Shown piece after piece: positions 1 through 15,000 of a stretch of DNA of 64,000 nt. A program made the position numbers and the translations under genes. The notes below the pieces were generated by a model that saw nothing but the letters and a program-made list of their open reading frames with translations, had not been told where the DNA came from and did not search any database. Origin of the DNA: Trileptium ribeirensis (lineage: Eukaryota > Nematoda > Enoplea > Enoplida > Thoracostomopsidae); the NCBI GenBank assembly GCA_030248225.1, contig JASANE010012226.1:62001-126000 (forward strand), given 5' to 3'. Each line of letters opens with the position of its first letter. Positions within the stretch are counted from its first letter, which is position 1.

Positions 1-2600
1 CGAAACTGCAGGTGTGATCTATGCATTATGATCAAATGAACTCGGTTAGACTGAAAACGCCCATGTCCTCAAAAACGGGTTAGCAGTGATTTAAAATGAC
101 ATACTCTTCCATTATACACTTTTGGTATAACAATCATAGCTAATACTAATACAAATCAACAATTATGAGCGACAAATGAAATTTCTAAAACTGCTATCAG
201 TCACCGGATATTAAAGCACAGACCACATGAATCAACGACAACAGATGTAACAGTTATAGTTAATACGTACGCATTGCATGGTATATAATAAACGTGCCCA
301 CCGACTAGTTGCAGGCTAGGTTGTCAAAAAACCTATGGGTGAATATGAACAATGTATATCGAGTCGATGTTGGTAAAAGAAGAAAGCATCGTCAGTATTT
401 TGCCACTTTTGAGCTGCGAAATTCATTTTTGTGCCGTTGCAAAAGTAGATTAGTGCGCTAAAACTAATGAGAAAGACAAAAATCATTTGCAGCAAACAGG
501 CATGACCGCCCTGGATGTTATGTCTAGATATACATCACTTATACATTATTCAACAAATATATCAATAATACATACACACAATCACGGATAGAATTATTTG
601 CACAAAAACACAGTCAACAAACGCTATACGTAATATTGTTTTTGCTGTTGCCCGTGTTACCATATACATTATGTACAGCTTTAGGCTTGTTCACACGTTG
701 AAACTTTTTGCTCAAATATTGAGCTCAAAATTTGACGGTACTTTTTAAATAATATTGCGATGTTTCAAAATTTGATATCAACTTTTTCCAGGTAATACAT
801 CTCGTAGGTGATCGGCTACAGGAATATCATTGAAAAGTCTGAAAAGTGTCCACACGGTCAAACTCAACAAAAATGCAAAAAAGACGCTTTCAAATATCGA
901 TCAAAAGTTGAGCCAAAATTTTGAGCGTTTAAACACTACTAAGCATATAATTACCTCGTTGACTGTACATGCGTGTAACGATGGGTACATTGCTTAATGT
1001 CCTGCTTACGAAATAAACTTCAAACCACTTTAATTGCGACTTCCCGGTTGACCCCCGACCCTGCCCCAAAAAGATCCCATTTTCCAGATACAGAAATGGC
1101 TGTTGTTTCGATTGACCCAGCTATTAGAAACAGTTCAGAAAATCCCGTTTTGAAAATTTCACGACAAACTTTTTTTATATTTTTGCACTACCAATCATTG
1201 TACCATCGACATTCCAAGTTTTTTCTCTATTATAAATTTATTGCATCGAATGAGCCACGAGATGAGTCGAATAGTATCAAACTAAGCGCTATTTTGTTTG
1301 GGTAGGGACTTAGAAATTAGTAGAATACATTAATCGTCCACAATACCACATAAACTCCAATAGCCGGTCAATCCTCAAATTTTCGAATTACTATTGTATC
1401 TCTAAAATCAATGATTTTTTGCTGGAATAGCTGACCTAAGGCTCTTACCGTCAGTTATTCTAAAATTATTCGTTTCCGCGCCTCGGCCGAAATACGGTCA
1501 TTCACTCCACAGACGTTCTCTGCATGAAATAGTATTTCGTGCATTTTGCTATGCTTATAAAAGCACAACGTTGTTCTGCAATAATCAAACAACATAAACT
1601 ACATATTTATGCTATATCTAAGTACAAATCGGTTAATCAGCCAATATTCTTTACTCGAACTGCTATGTTTCATGACAGGTATAATAGCGTTTAACGCTAT
1701 CTAGAGTATACATAATGATCTCAAAATGTGGTGCTATAACATTCAGGCACCATGGTACTTCGGAAAGTTAAAAACCACAATCTATTTTCATTATAATTTT
1801 ATATCGACCTAAATCGCGTAATAATAAATGTCCCATTGTTATATTGCTGGCAGCACTCGCTTTTGCAGGTCTCCACGACGTATCATTCGTTAAAGCCTGA
1901 CCACATTGGGAGACCTCACCTTTCGAATCCAACTAATTCCATTATTCATTAATGGCTGCAAATTCATGTATTTTTAATATTAAACATTTTTAGATATTTA
2001 TTATTACTATTTTTAGCGCTAAAACGATGTTTCATGGCGTGAAAATTTAAAATTGAAAATAATAAGCGCATGCAGACTAAAATTTTGTCCCGCCTAGTTT
2101 GAAATTTACTCCGAAAATAAACATAGGACCACCAGGATTCGAGTTCCCCACTTTTCGGAAGGAAGCGATCAGGCCTGACTGGCGGTGTTTATTGAGAATG
2201 AAACCAAAATACATACGTCGAAATTTCCCAGTAGCATACGATTTGGAAGTATACCAAAATAATGTACGCAAGTGTAACATTTACCGTCGCAAGTAAAACC
2301 CAAGCAGCAACCATCTGCCGAAATTTCCTAACATAACGCGTGTAACCAATTATGCAATATCAGTTTAGCATTCGTAGAAAGATGTTTATTCAAAATACTA
2401 AACCGCGTAATTATTCTGAGTTCTTCAAAAAGGATCGTGACCGGCATAGTTTGGTTTCCGGAACGAATTCTCTCTGCCACAATCATGGACTCTGTGATAA
2501 AATATTGCATAAAGTGACAATATTTTTCTAGAATTCTACTTGGATGCTACGATAAACCTCAGTGAAGGACATAATGACAGTATTTCGCATAGGCGATGGT
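1..2600. other. Gene-less AT-rich flank with one tRNA-like relic
   Basis: I see no supported gene. Scattered open segments (for example 997-1305) have no family resemblance and no splice support. At about 2130-2195 the minus strand reads like a decayed tRNA-derived SINE head, with a B-box-like GAACTCGAATCC. Confidence 0.4.
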
Positions 2601-2605
2601 ATTAA

Positions 2606-2611
2606 TTTATT
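2606..2611 (-). terminator. Possible poly(A) signal of the GDPD1-like gene
   Basis: Plus-strand TTTATT reads AATAAA on the gene strand, 272 bases past the stop codon. It is the first exact hexamer I saw downstream. In AT-rich DNA a chance match is easy. Confidence 0.35.
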
Positions 2612-2882
2612 ACGTTTGAAAAAATGTTGAAGTTTAAAAATTTGAAAATGTAAAAGCTTCCGTTTAACCGAGACGGCTAGGCCACTCAATTCGTTACTTA
2701 TGACAATATATTGAGCCTAATCATATTCTGAGCCCCAGAACTCCAAATTTATATACCATTAACAATTTTTGAATGAATGGAGATGTTACTTAATTATTAT
2801 TTCCAAACGAATTCGTAGAGCATAGCAAACCGCATAAAAATTATAACTAAAACTATTCCTAATAATTATTGTGTCATCGTGC

Positions 2883-3065
2883 TCATCCAGATACGAGCGA
2901 AATGCTGTCTTTTCGCTTGTTCGCTTTTTGGCGATGCCGACTTGAGAGACCCCTTTCGTTTAAATAAGCAGCCAACTGCGATGGATGATCGGTCATAACA
3001 CCACAAGCACCAAGTTTAAACGCTCTATCCCAGTCCGATTCGCGGTTTAGAACCCACAGGTACAC
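2883..3065 (-). CDS. GDPD1-like: GDPD1-like last coding exon and stop
   Basis: This 183-nt exon opens in phase 0 with VYLWVLNRESDWDRAFKLG, then GVMTDHPSQLAAYLNE. This is the C-terminal signature of the family (VYIWVLN, GATGVMTDYP). A Lys/Arg-rich tail of about 25 residues follows, ending in TGA at 2885-2883. The acceptor is TTATCACAG. Confidence 0.95.
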   Translation of the reverse strand: MYLWVLNRESDWDRAFKLGACGVMTDHPSQLAAYLNERGLSSRHRQKANKRKDSISLVSG

Positions 3066-6000
3066 CTGTGATAACAAATTAGAAACATGCAATATTAAGT
3101 ATAATGATTTATTAAATGATAAGAATATGTAAGCAAGCTACCAAACACTCGACGGCGTTTAACTTATAGTAAATTTATTGTGTACGGGATCAAACGCTAG
3201 TCCGTCACTTAGGTTCGAAAGAATTAATAAACTCGATACGGTTGATTAGTTGTGTTATCTATGCAGGTACGATTATTTACGGTATAGTAGAGTGCAATTC
3301 TAATAATTAGAACGTTATGTAATCTGGGTTCTACAAAAATTATTCCCGTGGAATTATGACGTATACGATTCCCACTTAGGAACTGAGAGTATATACCGAA
3401 AATAATTGGAGAGTATTTCCAACTTCCCATCACACCTTAAAGCACTGTAACTGTCAGATGAACGTAAAATATGAGGAACCTATGATTGATTGCAAAATTA
3501 TGAATAATACTGATAAGAAAAAACCACAGCAGTTTTCAACCGCACATAGAAAAATCTTGTGATATTTTAACTGAAGAAGCAAAAATTCGGGTATTTTTAG
3601 CCAAACTGAGAACAATTCGCTAGTTTCTAGCTGGGCAATAATGTACCAGGGAACCCAAATTTGCCTTGGAACATACACTGTGGCAAGCAGAGAGACATTT
3701 ACCGGGGTGCCCCTTCCTTATTCCGAAAATCTATTAGAGTAATTTCGACACCAAGCTACTAGCTCAGTAATACCAACATGGGATAATTTTGTGTTATTTT
3801 AACCGTAGAGGAAATATTCGGAGATTTTTTGCCAGGAACAGAAACATTCGCTAATTTCTAGCCGCACAGGAATGTACCTGGGCCACAAGGTCATGGGAAC
3901 TGATGAAGCCATACTTTACCTTGGGACAAGAATTGGGTAAACTAGATGGCATTACCAGGGGTATTTTCCACTATTTTGAAAATTAAACAGCGAAGATTAA
4001 ACCCAATAGTTATAGCTAGTAATATCTCAAAATTCCGGTTTATCTCTGACTTTACGCTGTCGTCTAACGCAAGAGTAAACTTAGATGCGCCACCAACCCT
4101 CTTGTTTTGACACCATGTTCAAAACGTTGTTAGAGAACAAAACTCAGATTTCAATCGCTATATCCAGTCAGAACAAGTAGACATGGATATTCCGTTCAAT
4201 TCATAATCTTGAAATGGAATGTTTACCAACATTTTGCGACATAATTTTAAGGGGCACAGGCGGGTAGTATGATTATTTATATATGCTTCCCAAGTATTCC
4301 CAAGTATAAGTAATCTAATCTAATGTTATTAATGTCGGGATACCCTGCCGTATGTTATTCTAAATCCGTGAATACATAGATAATCACGCCGGATATGGAA
4401 AAACAATCGCTTTTAAGCAAATTTTGGCAATGTTGCCTGATCGGAAACGCAAAACATAATTAGTGTTTGGTAATGTTGCCTGATCGAAAACACAAAATAT
4501 AATTATTAGTTTTATCGATATCATATGCGAATATTATAATGATTGGGATTTTATACCGCAACACGGTTTTCAAGTTAAGGTTATTGCATTTTAACATTTT
4601 GTTATAACAATACAGTTTAATTTTTACATCGGACGATAGTTGGAAATTTATGTGATTTCTACACATACATATATATAACCAAAAATTTTGTTTATTAGTT
4701 ATATTTTGGCTTACACTTCTTGATATTAATTGATATATTTGCTTAGCTACGAGAAATGGTTTTTCGGCAAAATGACCAATAATTACCGACTCCCTATATC
4801 TACAAACCCTACATTTGATACGGTAAAAGCAATTTGAACAATATGTATATTACCAAGTACCGTACGAAGTAGGGCCTTGTATCATTTAATTAGGATCACA
4901 TAGCTAGTGAAAATAATTTGCGATGCAGCTTTTAGCCGTCATAACTCAGCAGTCCCATTGGTTCACTAATGGATCAAAATGATTTTCTCGATGCGTTCTA
5001 GCGATCTCGGCGAAGAAATTTAAATAAATCTACACCTCGCCGTATTTTTACTGTTAAACCATTTTTTGGCTGTTTTACGTCATTATAAACTTCATCTAGT
5101 ATTATTTCCAACAAGAGGTGGTATATAACTGATTTCACTGCAATGACTCTTAATACAATGCTACTTATTCTGTGCGCGTACGTTATCATGTATTTGACTG
5201 CAAGAGCTTCTGTTAGTGAACGAGAACTGTTGAATCATCATTAAAAATTGGAATCTGCTAACAGTTCGATTCACGATTTTCGATATTATTTGCACGAAAT
5301 TGCAAGTAACGTAAAATCTCCAATTTGCAATAACATACCTAGGGACCCTATCTAATAGCATTAGATAATATTTTTCCAGTGGACCGGGTATTCTTGTCTT
5401 GTTGCAAATTTAGTACAAAATTTTAGTGAATTTCAGTTACGCATAATTAAACTAAATTCCTTAAAGTTGCTTACTACAAATTTTCTCGAGCCCATGGCTG
5501 ACGACTGTATATATCATTTTTAGCATTACTGTGTTCAGCGCAAAACCTTATCACACAAGCATTAGACGGTACGTTGAGAAATACATGTGCGCTGTTTAGA
5601 AGTAATATAATAGTTACCAAGGAAATAACCTTTGGGGCAGCTGAAGATAGCCTTCGATTAAAAAATATCCACACTGCAAATGACTTAGTGCTCCAAATCC
5701 CGCAAAAGTATCAGAGATGAGTATTTTTGTAAGAATATGTATGTACTTAAACAGACTAAGAGATTTTATTAAATCCTTAGAATCAAGAACATTGGGATAA
5801 CTATACCCAGTTGTGTTTATAGGATTACCGGTTTTTCACTTTACTCGTGTAAAGATTTTTGGGATTTCGCTACTTGCTGACGCTTTGTATATCAATTATA
5901 AGGTTCAGAATTCCGGTCCATTATCACCTATTAACTTGTTTCACATATCTGTATAACGCTTTAATTTGTGATAAAATAGCACTTAAAAGAAAAAGAAAAT

Positions 6001-9000
6001 AATAATATATTATCATTTACGTGCATATCGAATTATATTTTCAAACTTTTATCGTTTTTCGACTGCGATAAAATTAATACTATTTTGTCGATTACATTTG
6101 TGCCAAGAAAAAATGTTTACAAAAAATATAAAAAACTAAAAGGTGCCAAAAACCGGCTCGTGTTATAGCCCTCAGATACAAATGACCCCGCTATATCATG
6201 GCGTCCGGGAATACCGGTTCCGAACATACTGAACTAGCCAATTTAGTGACATTTTTCGTCATATTGATTTTCAAATGGAATTCACTATTGTTTCGTATAA
6301 AAACCTTATAAAAATATAATTTTCCATGCCCTATAAATCGTTAAATATTTGCAATATAACTTTTGATACTTTAAATTACAGTGTGCTTGGTGAGAGAGTA
6401 GGTATATACTTTTCGACAAAATCTATGCCTACTAACCTATAACTAATATAGAATTTCTCTAGAATTACCGCACATCGTAATTTTTTGTTATGTTCAACCA
6501 CAACATTTCAAGAAATAGCATGTCAGTATCACAAATTACAACACTTAGTATCGAGAATGACTGTATCTTAACGTTCGCTACTTATCGCTTTTAACTTGGC
6601 ACTGATCGCTTTAGTTATTGGTTTGATATTTTCAAGCTTCTGGCACACTTTTTGTTGAGATAATCGCAATATAACTATCGATATATCGATTTAACTATCA
6701 AGCAGTAACAATTTTTTCGATTAACAAAGCTACTTCGATATCGAGTATTTATAATGTTTCAATCTAACAAACTTTCAGACTTATACTTAGAAAATTCTGA
6801 TTTAATATGTTCCTATCAATAGTAGCCAAAACGACACCAAGTTCAGGTCGACCTTGGTTAACATTACATTGCTTATGTCAGAAACATGTTAAAATACACT
6901 GATATGAATTTGTAAGTTTAGCAATAAACGGGTTTATTCGTGCGATAATAATAAGTACATTATGATTGATGATAACAGTTATTTTACAAATATGTTATTC
7001 TAGGACAGTTATTCTTTATACCGCATTCGTACGATGGAAATTCCAAACTTTGAAGGCTTCAAAGATAACGACATTGTTAACAATGATTTCATCGGAATTG
7101 CGTATACACCCAAAAGTATTTTAACCAGATAACTACACTGAACTTCATAATTATCTATCTGGGTGATATTTGCTTCGACAAATAGCTGACCCTACCATAT
7201 AAAACTTTTAAATGCATGTGATATACTACGGGACTACAAAAAATCATAAGTGAGAGTGTCTTACGCTTTAATCTAAGTCAGAATGTAATAACATAGACAC
7301 GTTGGATGTGTGTTAAGTGTACCGGTACAAAATATTTCTCTATGTATATTATGTGTACCACGTGACTAGCGATGCATCCGGTCCTTTAAATGCCACTATT
7401 AAAAATATTAATTATTTAATGTACATTAGTGCGATTATGGTAGTGGAAGCTCGAGAAATTATATACAATTAATACCTGTGAAAGACTGAACCTGGATCGT
7501 TTTGGTGCGAGCCTCGTACGCTAGCCCCTACGCTATCTAGGAGCTGTTGGTTCATTTAGGAGCCTGACTAAGAGAGCGAACAACAACGCACACTGCACGA
7601 CAAACACGGATAGTACATGGCATAACAATGCACGAATTGATAAATGTAATTTAAGAACAAAAGGGTTAATCAAGCGATAATCTCATTTTTGATTAACCTT
7701 TTCCTTCTAAAATTAGTGTGTATTTCGCACAACCTTCAGCAAACTTATCCACGTGACGGACTGAACTTGGATCGTTCTGGCGCGAGCCCCTTATACTAAC
7801 CATTACGCTACCCGGGAGCTGTTGCTCGGTTCATTTAGGAACCTCAAAGGAGAGCGAACAACGCACGCTGCACGGCATCCTCGGCTAGTATATCACGTTG
7901 CAATTCACGCGCTGACAAAATGCAATTATTTCAGAATTAAAGGTTAACACCCGAGCTAATGTTTTTATCGTACAATGTTTTACACACTCAAAGCCGTGGG
8001 TCGAATTTCGACAAGTACACAAGAAACCGATCATTTGCGGGCTGTTGCTCGGTTCCTTGATGAACATCGCAAAGTAAGCGAATAACAACGCACGTGAAAA
8101 CACACGCAACGCGATAAACTTAGGCTGCACAACGCGATGGAACATTTGCTATCACCAATTAGAAGTGTTGGGACGATTCAACAATCGGAAAAAGCGAGAC
8201 CGTTTTACTATGCTACGGAGAAGTGCATTGAAAAAGAATGCCAATTACTCCACGGCAAAATGCTTGTTACATTGCGAGCTCAATAATACCTAACCGCTCT
8301 GATAAACTGATAAAAGCTCTAGCAATAATAAAAGAAAACCTATCTAATTAGGACTGTTTTGGCTAGCTGAGCACAAGTAGCGAACTGAACTATATGTGCG
8401 AAAGAATGATGTGATAAGTAAGTAATGATGAACAGAGTCATTTGTACTCGACAGTGGTCCGGACCGGTACACTCTGCTTGTTAGACAGCATCACTAATTT
8501 ATTCTTCAGCAAAAAATAGTTAAGTGTTTGGCAATTTAATGTTTTACATAATACAGTCGGAAAAATACAATAACAAACTTACATCAACACCGCGCCGTTT
8601 CAGGTGATCAAACAACATTTTTCTCATCATTAATCTGAAATATTTTTAGCACGTTAAGCGCACGATTCAAGAAAATATTACGCAGAATTAAAATATAAAT
8701 GATAATATAATATACATTATAATATAAATAAATATATTATGATTCAAATAAAGTAAAGTTAAAATGCAATTAAACAATGCATCACGCTATGCTAACAAGA
8801 AATATTACTAAATTTTATGAGGAAGTCCAGGATTAAACAAATTTCCTGTTAATACAAAATAAAAACTTACCTATCCAGTATCTTAAAAAGAATCGATTGC
8901 CATCTATTCGGTTGAAAATTAAATGGAGGATGTCTAAAAATATAAATACAAACAATACAGTATGCGCCAGATATGACTGTCGCATTTCGAGCTAGTGGCC

Positions 9001-12000
9001 CACTCGATATTTCAACGCTATAAATTAATAATAAATTCCATTTTACAACAAATTTACGTCGAGCGTGTCGCGAGTGACAATTATTTTTGCCGGGTACTGT
9101 AGGTACCTTACAACAAATATTTAATTTGCAAAAAAAGTAACGCAAACGTGTCATCTCAATAAAAGTCTAACGAATATTACATAAGCAACCCACTGCAAAA
9201 ACAATACCTCGATGTGAATAAACGCGGAATACCTAGTGTATCTTTGGAAGTTGTATTGATTGTAATCGGCTTACAGAACTAAATCCTGGTATAAGCAGAA
9301 GAACTGGAGCGCGTATTGTTTGTCTACCATCGGGTACTATCTCAAGGCTCTAAATTGAGCTTGTTGACCACCTCCAAAGACCCAAAAACGCAACAATAAT
9401 CCAGTAATACAATAAAAATACCATTTACGTTATCTTCATTCCCTGATGCAAGGCCACTTAGAAGAGTTACGACTTTCAATTTCGGTCACAATCACTGTTG
9501 CCAATTGAGTATCAGTTTGGTGAGAATTTGAGCATAACAGACAAATTTTGTTCACAAACAAATCTGATTTTCTCGAACAGAAAATGGTTTACAAATTAGT
9601 ACAAATAATTTACAAAATGGGCGGTTAGCAGGTATAGGTTGAGTATTCTTTTCCACATGTCCGTATTTGATGAAGCTCCGTTCACTCTGTATGATCGGTT
9701 TAATATGCAATTAGATACATTATAGTGATTCATCACCATTATTTCACTCTATCAACTGTGAAAGCTAAAATTAATAAAAATCAGTTTACTCTGTTGCGTC
9801 ACCTGCAATGACCCGCAGAAACAAAGCGGCGATTAACCCAGCTAGCTTTTACTACAGTACAATAACACAAAGACTTATAGTCGGTGTATGCCAGTATCAT
9901 TATCGCTAAGCCCCGTTAACTTCGTACAGTACTATGACTAAATACAAGGATGTATACAACCAATGAAAAATATTGATTAGCCCGAAACGACATCACCTCT
10001 GGCCAAATGCCCCTAACAAAACTTCAAAAAGTCTTACTTCAATACGCTAACCATTGGGATTTCAAAGAAATGCTCCTTTATAGAAATATATGGCAAAAAT
10101 CCCAAATAGAAAGCAATATAAATAAATGCGACGCGCTTTAAGGAGAACAAGAGCGGTATAGAAGAATCCTATAACAAATTAAAGAAAAGTACTGTAGTTT
10201 ATTACACCGTAAACAGGATAGCATCAAAACAACTTCGACACTAAACAAGATAACTAGTCATGCTTAAGGGATAAATACTAACTTAATAATGCGCAAGCTC
10301 GCTTTGCGTTCGTACACCATGGGTATACTTGTGCTAAAATCACAAACCGAATCGTGCAAAAATCCTCGTTCACATTTCTGCCATCGACATTCGCAATTTA
10401 ATGTACACAAACAAGAGTTTCGTAAAGCACGAACGTGCGTCCGCGCACATTTCTCGATTTCGCAAGTTTGCCCTCGGTCATCAAATGAAAATTGTGAATC
10501 GGACAGCTAATTTTGCGGTCTGTGTGCGTATTATAGTATACGATGCTCAGGGCTCTCAAAATTGTGTTTCAAAGCAGTGTTTCTGAATCGATTTTTAACC
10601 GTTTTTCCTTGGCAAAATTCCATCTGGCCCAATCGGGCGCCCCGCGGTTGGGAACTAGGGGGCCCCGAGTTCATACCCCTGGCAAAATTTTCAGCGAATG
10701 GAGAGCCGAGAGGCTCCCGAAGATGGTGCGCCTACGAAGGTGGGACTACCTGTGGTATACAGTGTCGGATGCAATAGGAAAAACATCAGAAGCAGTGGAT
10801 CACCATCACGACTGGGCGTAGACCCAAAACAATCTATTCGGGCTTTTGTATAGAGGACGCTGAAAGATAGCCTGGGTCGTCAGTCAAATCCTAATGGCAG
10901 GCGATGTGCATCCAAACCTAGGCCCAACATAAACGATGTGGCCATGTAGAATATATGGAAATTCGGCGAAATATAGACGCACACAATGTGTCAACCACTG
11001 AAGATGTAGTGTTTAATACCATATAAAATGTACCAAAATAAATGTAGATAACGTTGAACGAAAAGACATCATTATGATATGAAATGGCAGACTAGCTATA
11101 TAGACACTGGGGCGATGAAGGGGAGGATACGGTGCAGGATACAATGATGCCGGCTTCTGACGCTGCACGGCTGGAGCACTCCACAGCTATTAGTAACTCT
11201 ATCGACATTGAAAAATGTATTGAAGCATAGGTACACCTACGCCTTTTGTATGCATAGCCAATCAGCTGTGGATAGCATAATATATCGATTATGTGGATAT
11301 CACATAATACCGCACAAGTTAGAACAAAACGAACACTGGCAATATATTTACCATGCCCGACCCCCCCCAGTCCAAGCTATCAGCCTATCACGGTGTCACA
11401 ACAAAATTGTGAATTTTGGGTCGATGAATCATGGGGGCGCCATACCTCCGTACCCATAGGTCGCAGAACAAAACCAACACCGGCGTTGAGTTTCCCATGC
11501 CCGAAAACCCAGAATTAAAACTTTTCAGCCGTCCAGGACGTCAGAACAAATTCTCGAATTTTGGGACGAAGAACCACGAGGGTGCCATACCTCAAACCCC
11601 ATAATTCCAGCCTTAATCGAAAAACAAAAATCGGCATTTATCATTTTACTATGAAATAAAACTAACCAGAGACCAAAAATTCGGAAGTTAAGATAAAAAT
11701 AAGCTTGCGTCCATAAAGGCTACTAAAATGGTGTAAAAACCTTCATTTTGCCCTCTGACTTATAACCAAGGGGGCGCCATACACTCGAACCCATCGAACC
11801 ATGGGTCGAGGAGTAAAACCAACACGGGCAATGATGCACGAAAGCCTCCAAGTGAAACTTTTCAGCCGCCCACAGAACTAATTTTCAAATTTTGGGTCGA
11901 GGAACAATGATGATGCAATACCTCAAACCCCGTAATTCTAGAACCAGAGCCTCAATCGAAATACAAAAAAGAAGCATCGGCAGTTATCATTTTACTATGA

Positions 12001-15000
12001 AATTAAACCATCCAGAGGAAAAATTCAAAAGTTAAGATAAAAATAACCTTGCTTCTGTTAAGGGTACTAAAATGGAGTGAAAGACCATCGTTTTGACCTC
12101 TGATCCAGAACTATGGAATGTTATACCCCCGTACCCATCAAACCTTGGTTCAAGGAGCAAAGCCAGCACCGGCAATGAGTTTTCCATGCCCGAAAACCCA
12201 CAGGTAAAACTTATAAGCCGCCCAAGACGTCAGAACAAATTTTCAAATTTCGTGTCGAGGAACCATTGGGTAGCCATACCCCGTACCTCAAACACCATAA
12301 TTCCAGAACCGGAGCCTTTGTCGAAAAACAAAAAGTGGCGTCGGTATTTATCATTTACACGGTAAATCTACTATGCTGGTTCGAATGATCCCAAGATCAT
12401 AAAAATCGGTGTTAAGTCGTTCCTGAGTTATGGCCGATCACACACACACAGACAGAAATTAAAAGATTTCAACCTTGCAACAATATCTACTACGCTTCAC
12501 TACGTTCAGACTAGACTGAAGAAAAATGAAGAACCAACAATGCAGCAGCATTTTAAAAAGCGATGTCAAAATTTCAAAAATGTAGAGAACCAGTGCCATC
12601 ACAGCACCTCGAAAGGAACAGGAAGCACGGCGAGTTTGTTGTAATCCAGCGGAATTGCACAGGTGTTCGGGCAAAGAAAGCACCACCACCTAGAAGATAT
12701 ACCTATGAACGAAAGAACAATCAACAATAAGGAATACCGCAACAGCTCAAACCGGACAGAATCATAGTGGCGTTTTAACTCTAGTGCACGAAGATTACAA
12801 CTACGAAAGGGTAAAATCGCCAGCAGCTGCAAACAACGACGACACAACCGAATATATTGCAGTGGATGTAAAACCACACGGAATCAAATATACGCATTAT
12901 CAACTTCTATTTACCGCCAATCGCGAATGTGGAAGCACATCAGCGAACAGATAAATTCGACCTGGACTGCATACTATTTGCACGAAGCACTATGATAGCA
13001 GGTAAATTAAACGGAATTCAATAGCATGGGACCCATTCAAGCGCGAAGACATGCGAGGCAATTTGATAGATGATTGGATGATGCTCAAAGACGTCGTAAC
13101 GGCCAACAACGGTACATCAACCAAGGCAAGCCCAGATTCGGTTTCGGATGTTTCACTATATACCACAAACACAGAGGGGCCTAACCATCTACCAATCGTT
13201 TTTTTTATTTAATGCTGAAACACTTGCCAAGAAAAAGTGGCGCAAAATGGTATCGAAAGGCAAATTGGCATATTCGTATGTGACACCGAAGCGTCACTTG
13301 TCAAGCTACGACCACAAGAATCCTCTGTTAGCGATGCGTGGAGCAGCTTCAAATGATTTATAGTTGAAGCTGCAACGAAGCATATCCCAACGGCAGCCCA
13401 AGAACCCGAATGCGTGGCGGTACGAAGAAGGCGATGAGCTGGCAAAGAGAAAATGATAGTTAAGACAGCGTGCCTAGATTGATCCAGTGGTGTGTGGGAA
13501 ATTCAACATGGCTAGCCGAAACTTCAAAACGGGATAAAGGAGCTGCAGGAAAATGTCTGGAACGATTTTGTGACAACGATTGGGCCGAAAGAGAACATGT
13601 TGAAAGTCTTTCAAGTGATATGAAAGATTGATGGCAACAAGGACCATGACATGCTAACACACCGATACAGCGCAATGGTAAAACGGTCAAGACAGACATC
13701 GCCAAAGCAAAAGCATTGATCAAAGAGTACGGAGCCGTCGCTCAGCTAAATATCCCACGAAATGACATTAGAAAGAAACGACCATCACTGAAACAAATCA
13801 AACGGACATGCGAGTGTCAAACAGCAATGAACGATGATAACCTACAGGCAAACGCGTTCCATTTACAATAGAAGAGCTACTGCGTGCAACGAACCAGCTC
13901 AATGATTGAAAACCACAAGGTGATGATAACATTTCAAACGAAACGACTAAACGCCTTGGTGAGGTAGGTCAGGAACGATTGTTGCAACTGCTGAATGTTA
14001 GCTAGACAAAGAAATACCATCGGATTGGAAACATACAACTATCATACCCATAAAGAAGCCAGCTAACAACACAGCATCGTATCGCCCAATCAGCTTAAAG
14101 TCATACGCTGTTAAGCTAATATAAGGCTTAGTCCAAGAAAGAATCCCCTACATTCTTGAAATGGGTAATCGTCTAAGTAAAAACGAGGCTAGATTTTAGA
14201 GCTTTACGGTTAAGGCAGGACCATTGCTTACGGATAAGCCAATACATTGCAGACGGGTTCAACGAGAAAAATACCAAAGATAACAGTGATGTTACTGGTG
14301 GATTTACAATGGGCTCTGAACACTATATGGAAGCTCGGTCTTTATGAGAAGCAATTGGACATGGACATCCAGCAGTGATTATGCAGTTCCAGAGCGATTG
14401 GCTGGGTAGAGTTAGATATGGCACAGCAAAAACGATTTCGAAATGTTGAGGACGGTTTCTCGCAAGGGGCGGTAATATCCCCGTTACTGTTTACTACTGA
14501 CTGATCAACGATATTGCCGAGAAAATGCCAAACGGTGTCCAAGTTAACCTGTGCGACTTCGCCCTCTAGACCCAACATGAAGACATCGAACAAGCGGAAA
14601 TTAAAAAGCAGGAGGCCTCAGATCTTTCGGAAAATGGTCGAGAAAGTGCAAACAGCGAAATGACGCCAGAAAGACGTAACTACTTTACCAGCGAACCGAA
14701 AGAAGCCAAATACCACACATAGTTACACCTCAACTGTGTTAAACTGACATAAAAATTTTTGGGCTTAGTGTACAACCGACAGCTCTTGTTTAGTTTTCAC
14801 ATAGATATCATTGCGAAGAAAATGAAATCATGTACCAGATTTTTGCAAGCGTTGCGGCGCAAGTCATGAGAAACAGCAGTGATACTATGCGCATTTTATA
14901 CATGATGTGAGATCAGCGCCCGATTACTGTGCGACTCCACGCGCTCCACCTGCAACATAGTCTCAGATAAATGAGCTGAAAACTGCACAAAGGATGACTG

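Larger units (their letters stand above)
3066..8582. other. Last intron of the GDPD1-like gene: local duplications and SINE heads
   Basis: No coding exon was recognised inside this 5.5-kb intron. It holds an imperfect duplication of about 160-180 bp (3555-3712 and 3788-3965), a 37-bp tandem pair (4426-4462 and 4469-4505) and the tRNA-like repeats at 7.48-8.06 kb. The rest is AT-rich and featureless to me. Confidence 0.6.

Noticed and set aside
997..1305. 102-codon open frame
   Set aside because: No family resemblance, no splice or promoter context, and composition like the flanks.
7478..7830. Functional tRNA genes
   Set aside because: A-box and B-box-like text is present, but acceptor stems do not pair and units are repeated with SINE-like tails.
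12459..13723. Several minus-strand frames of 60-92 codons
   Set aside because: They are antisense to the plus-strand I-like LINE endonuclease and RT region.
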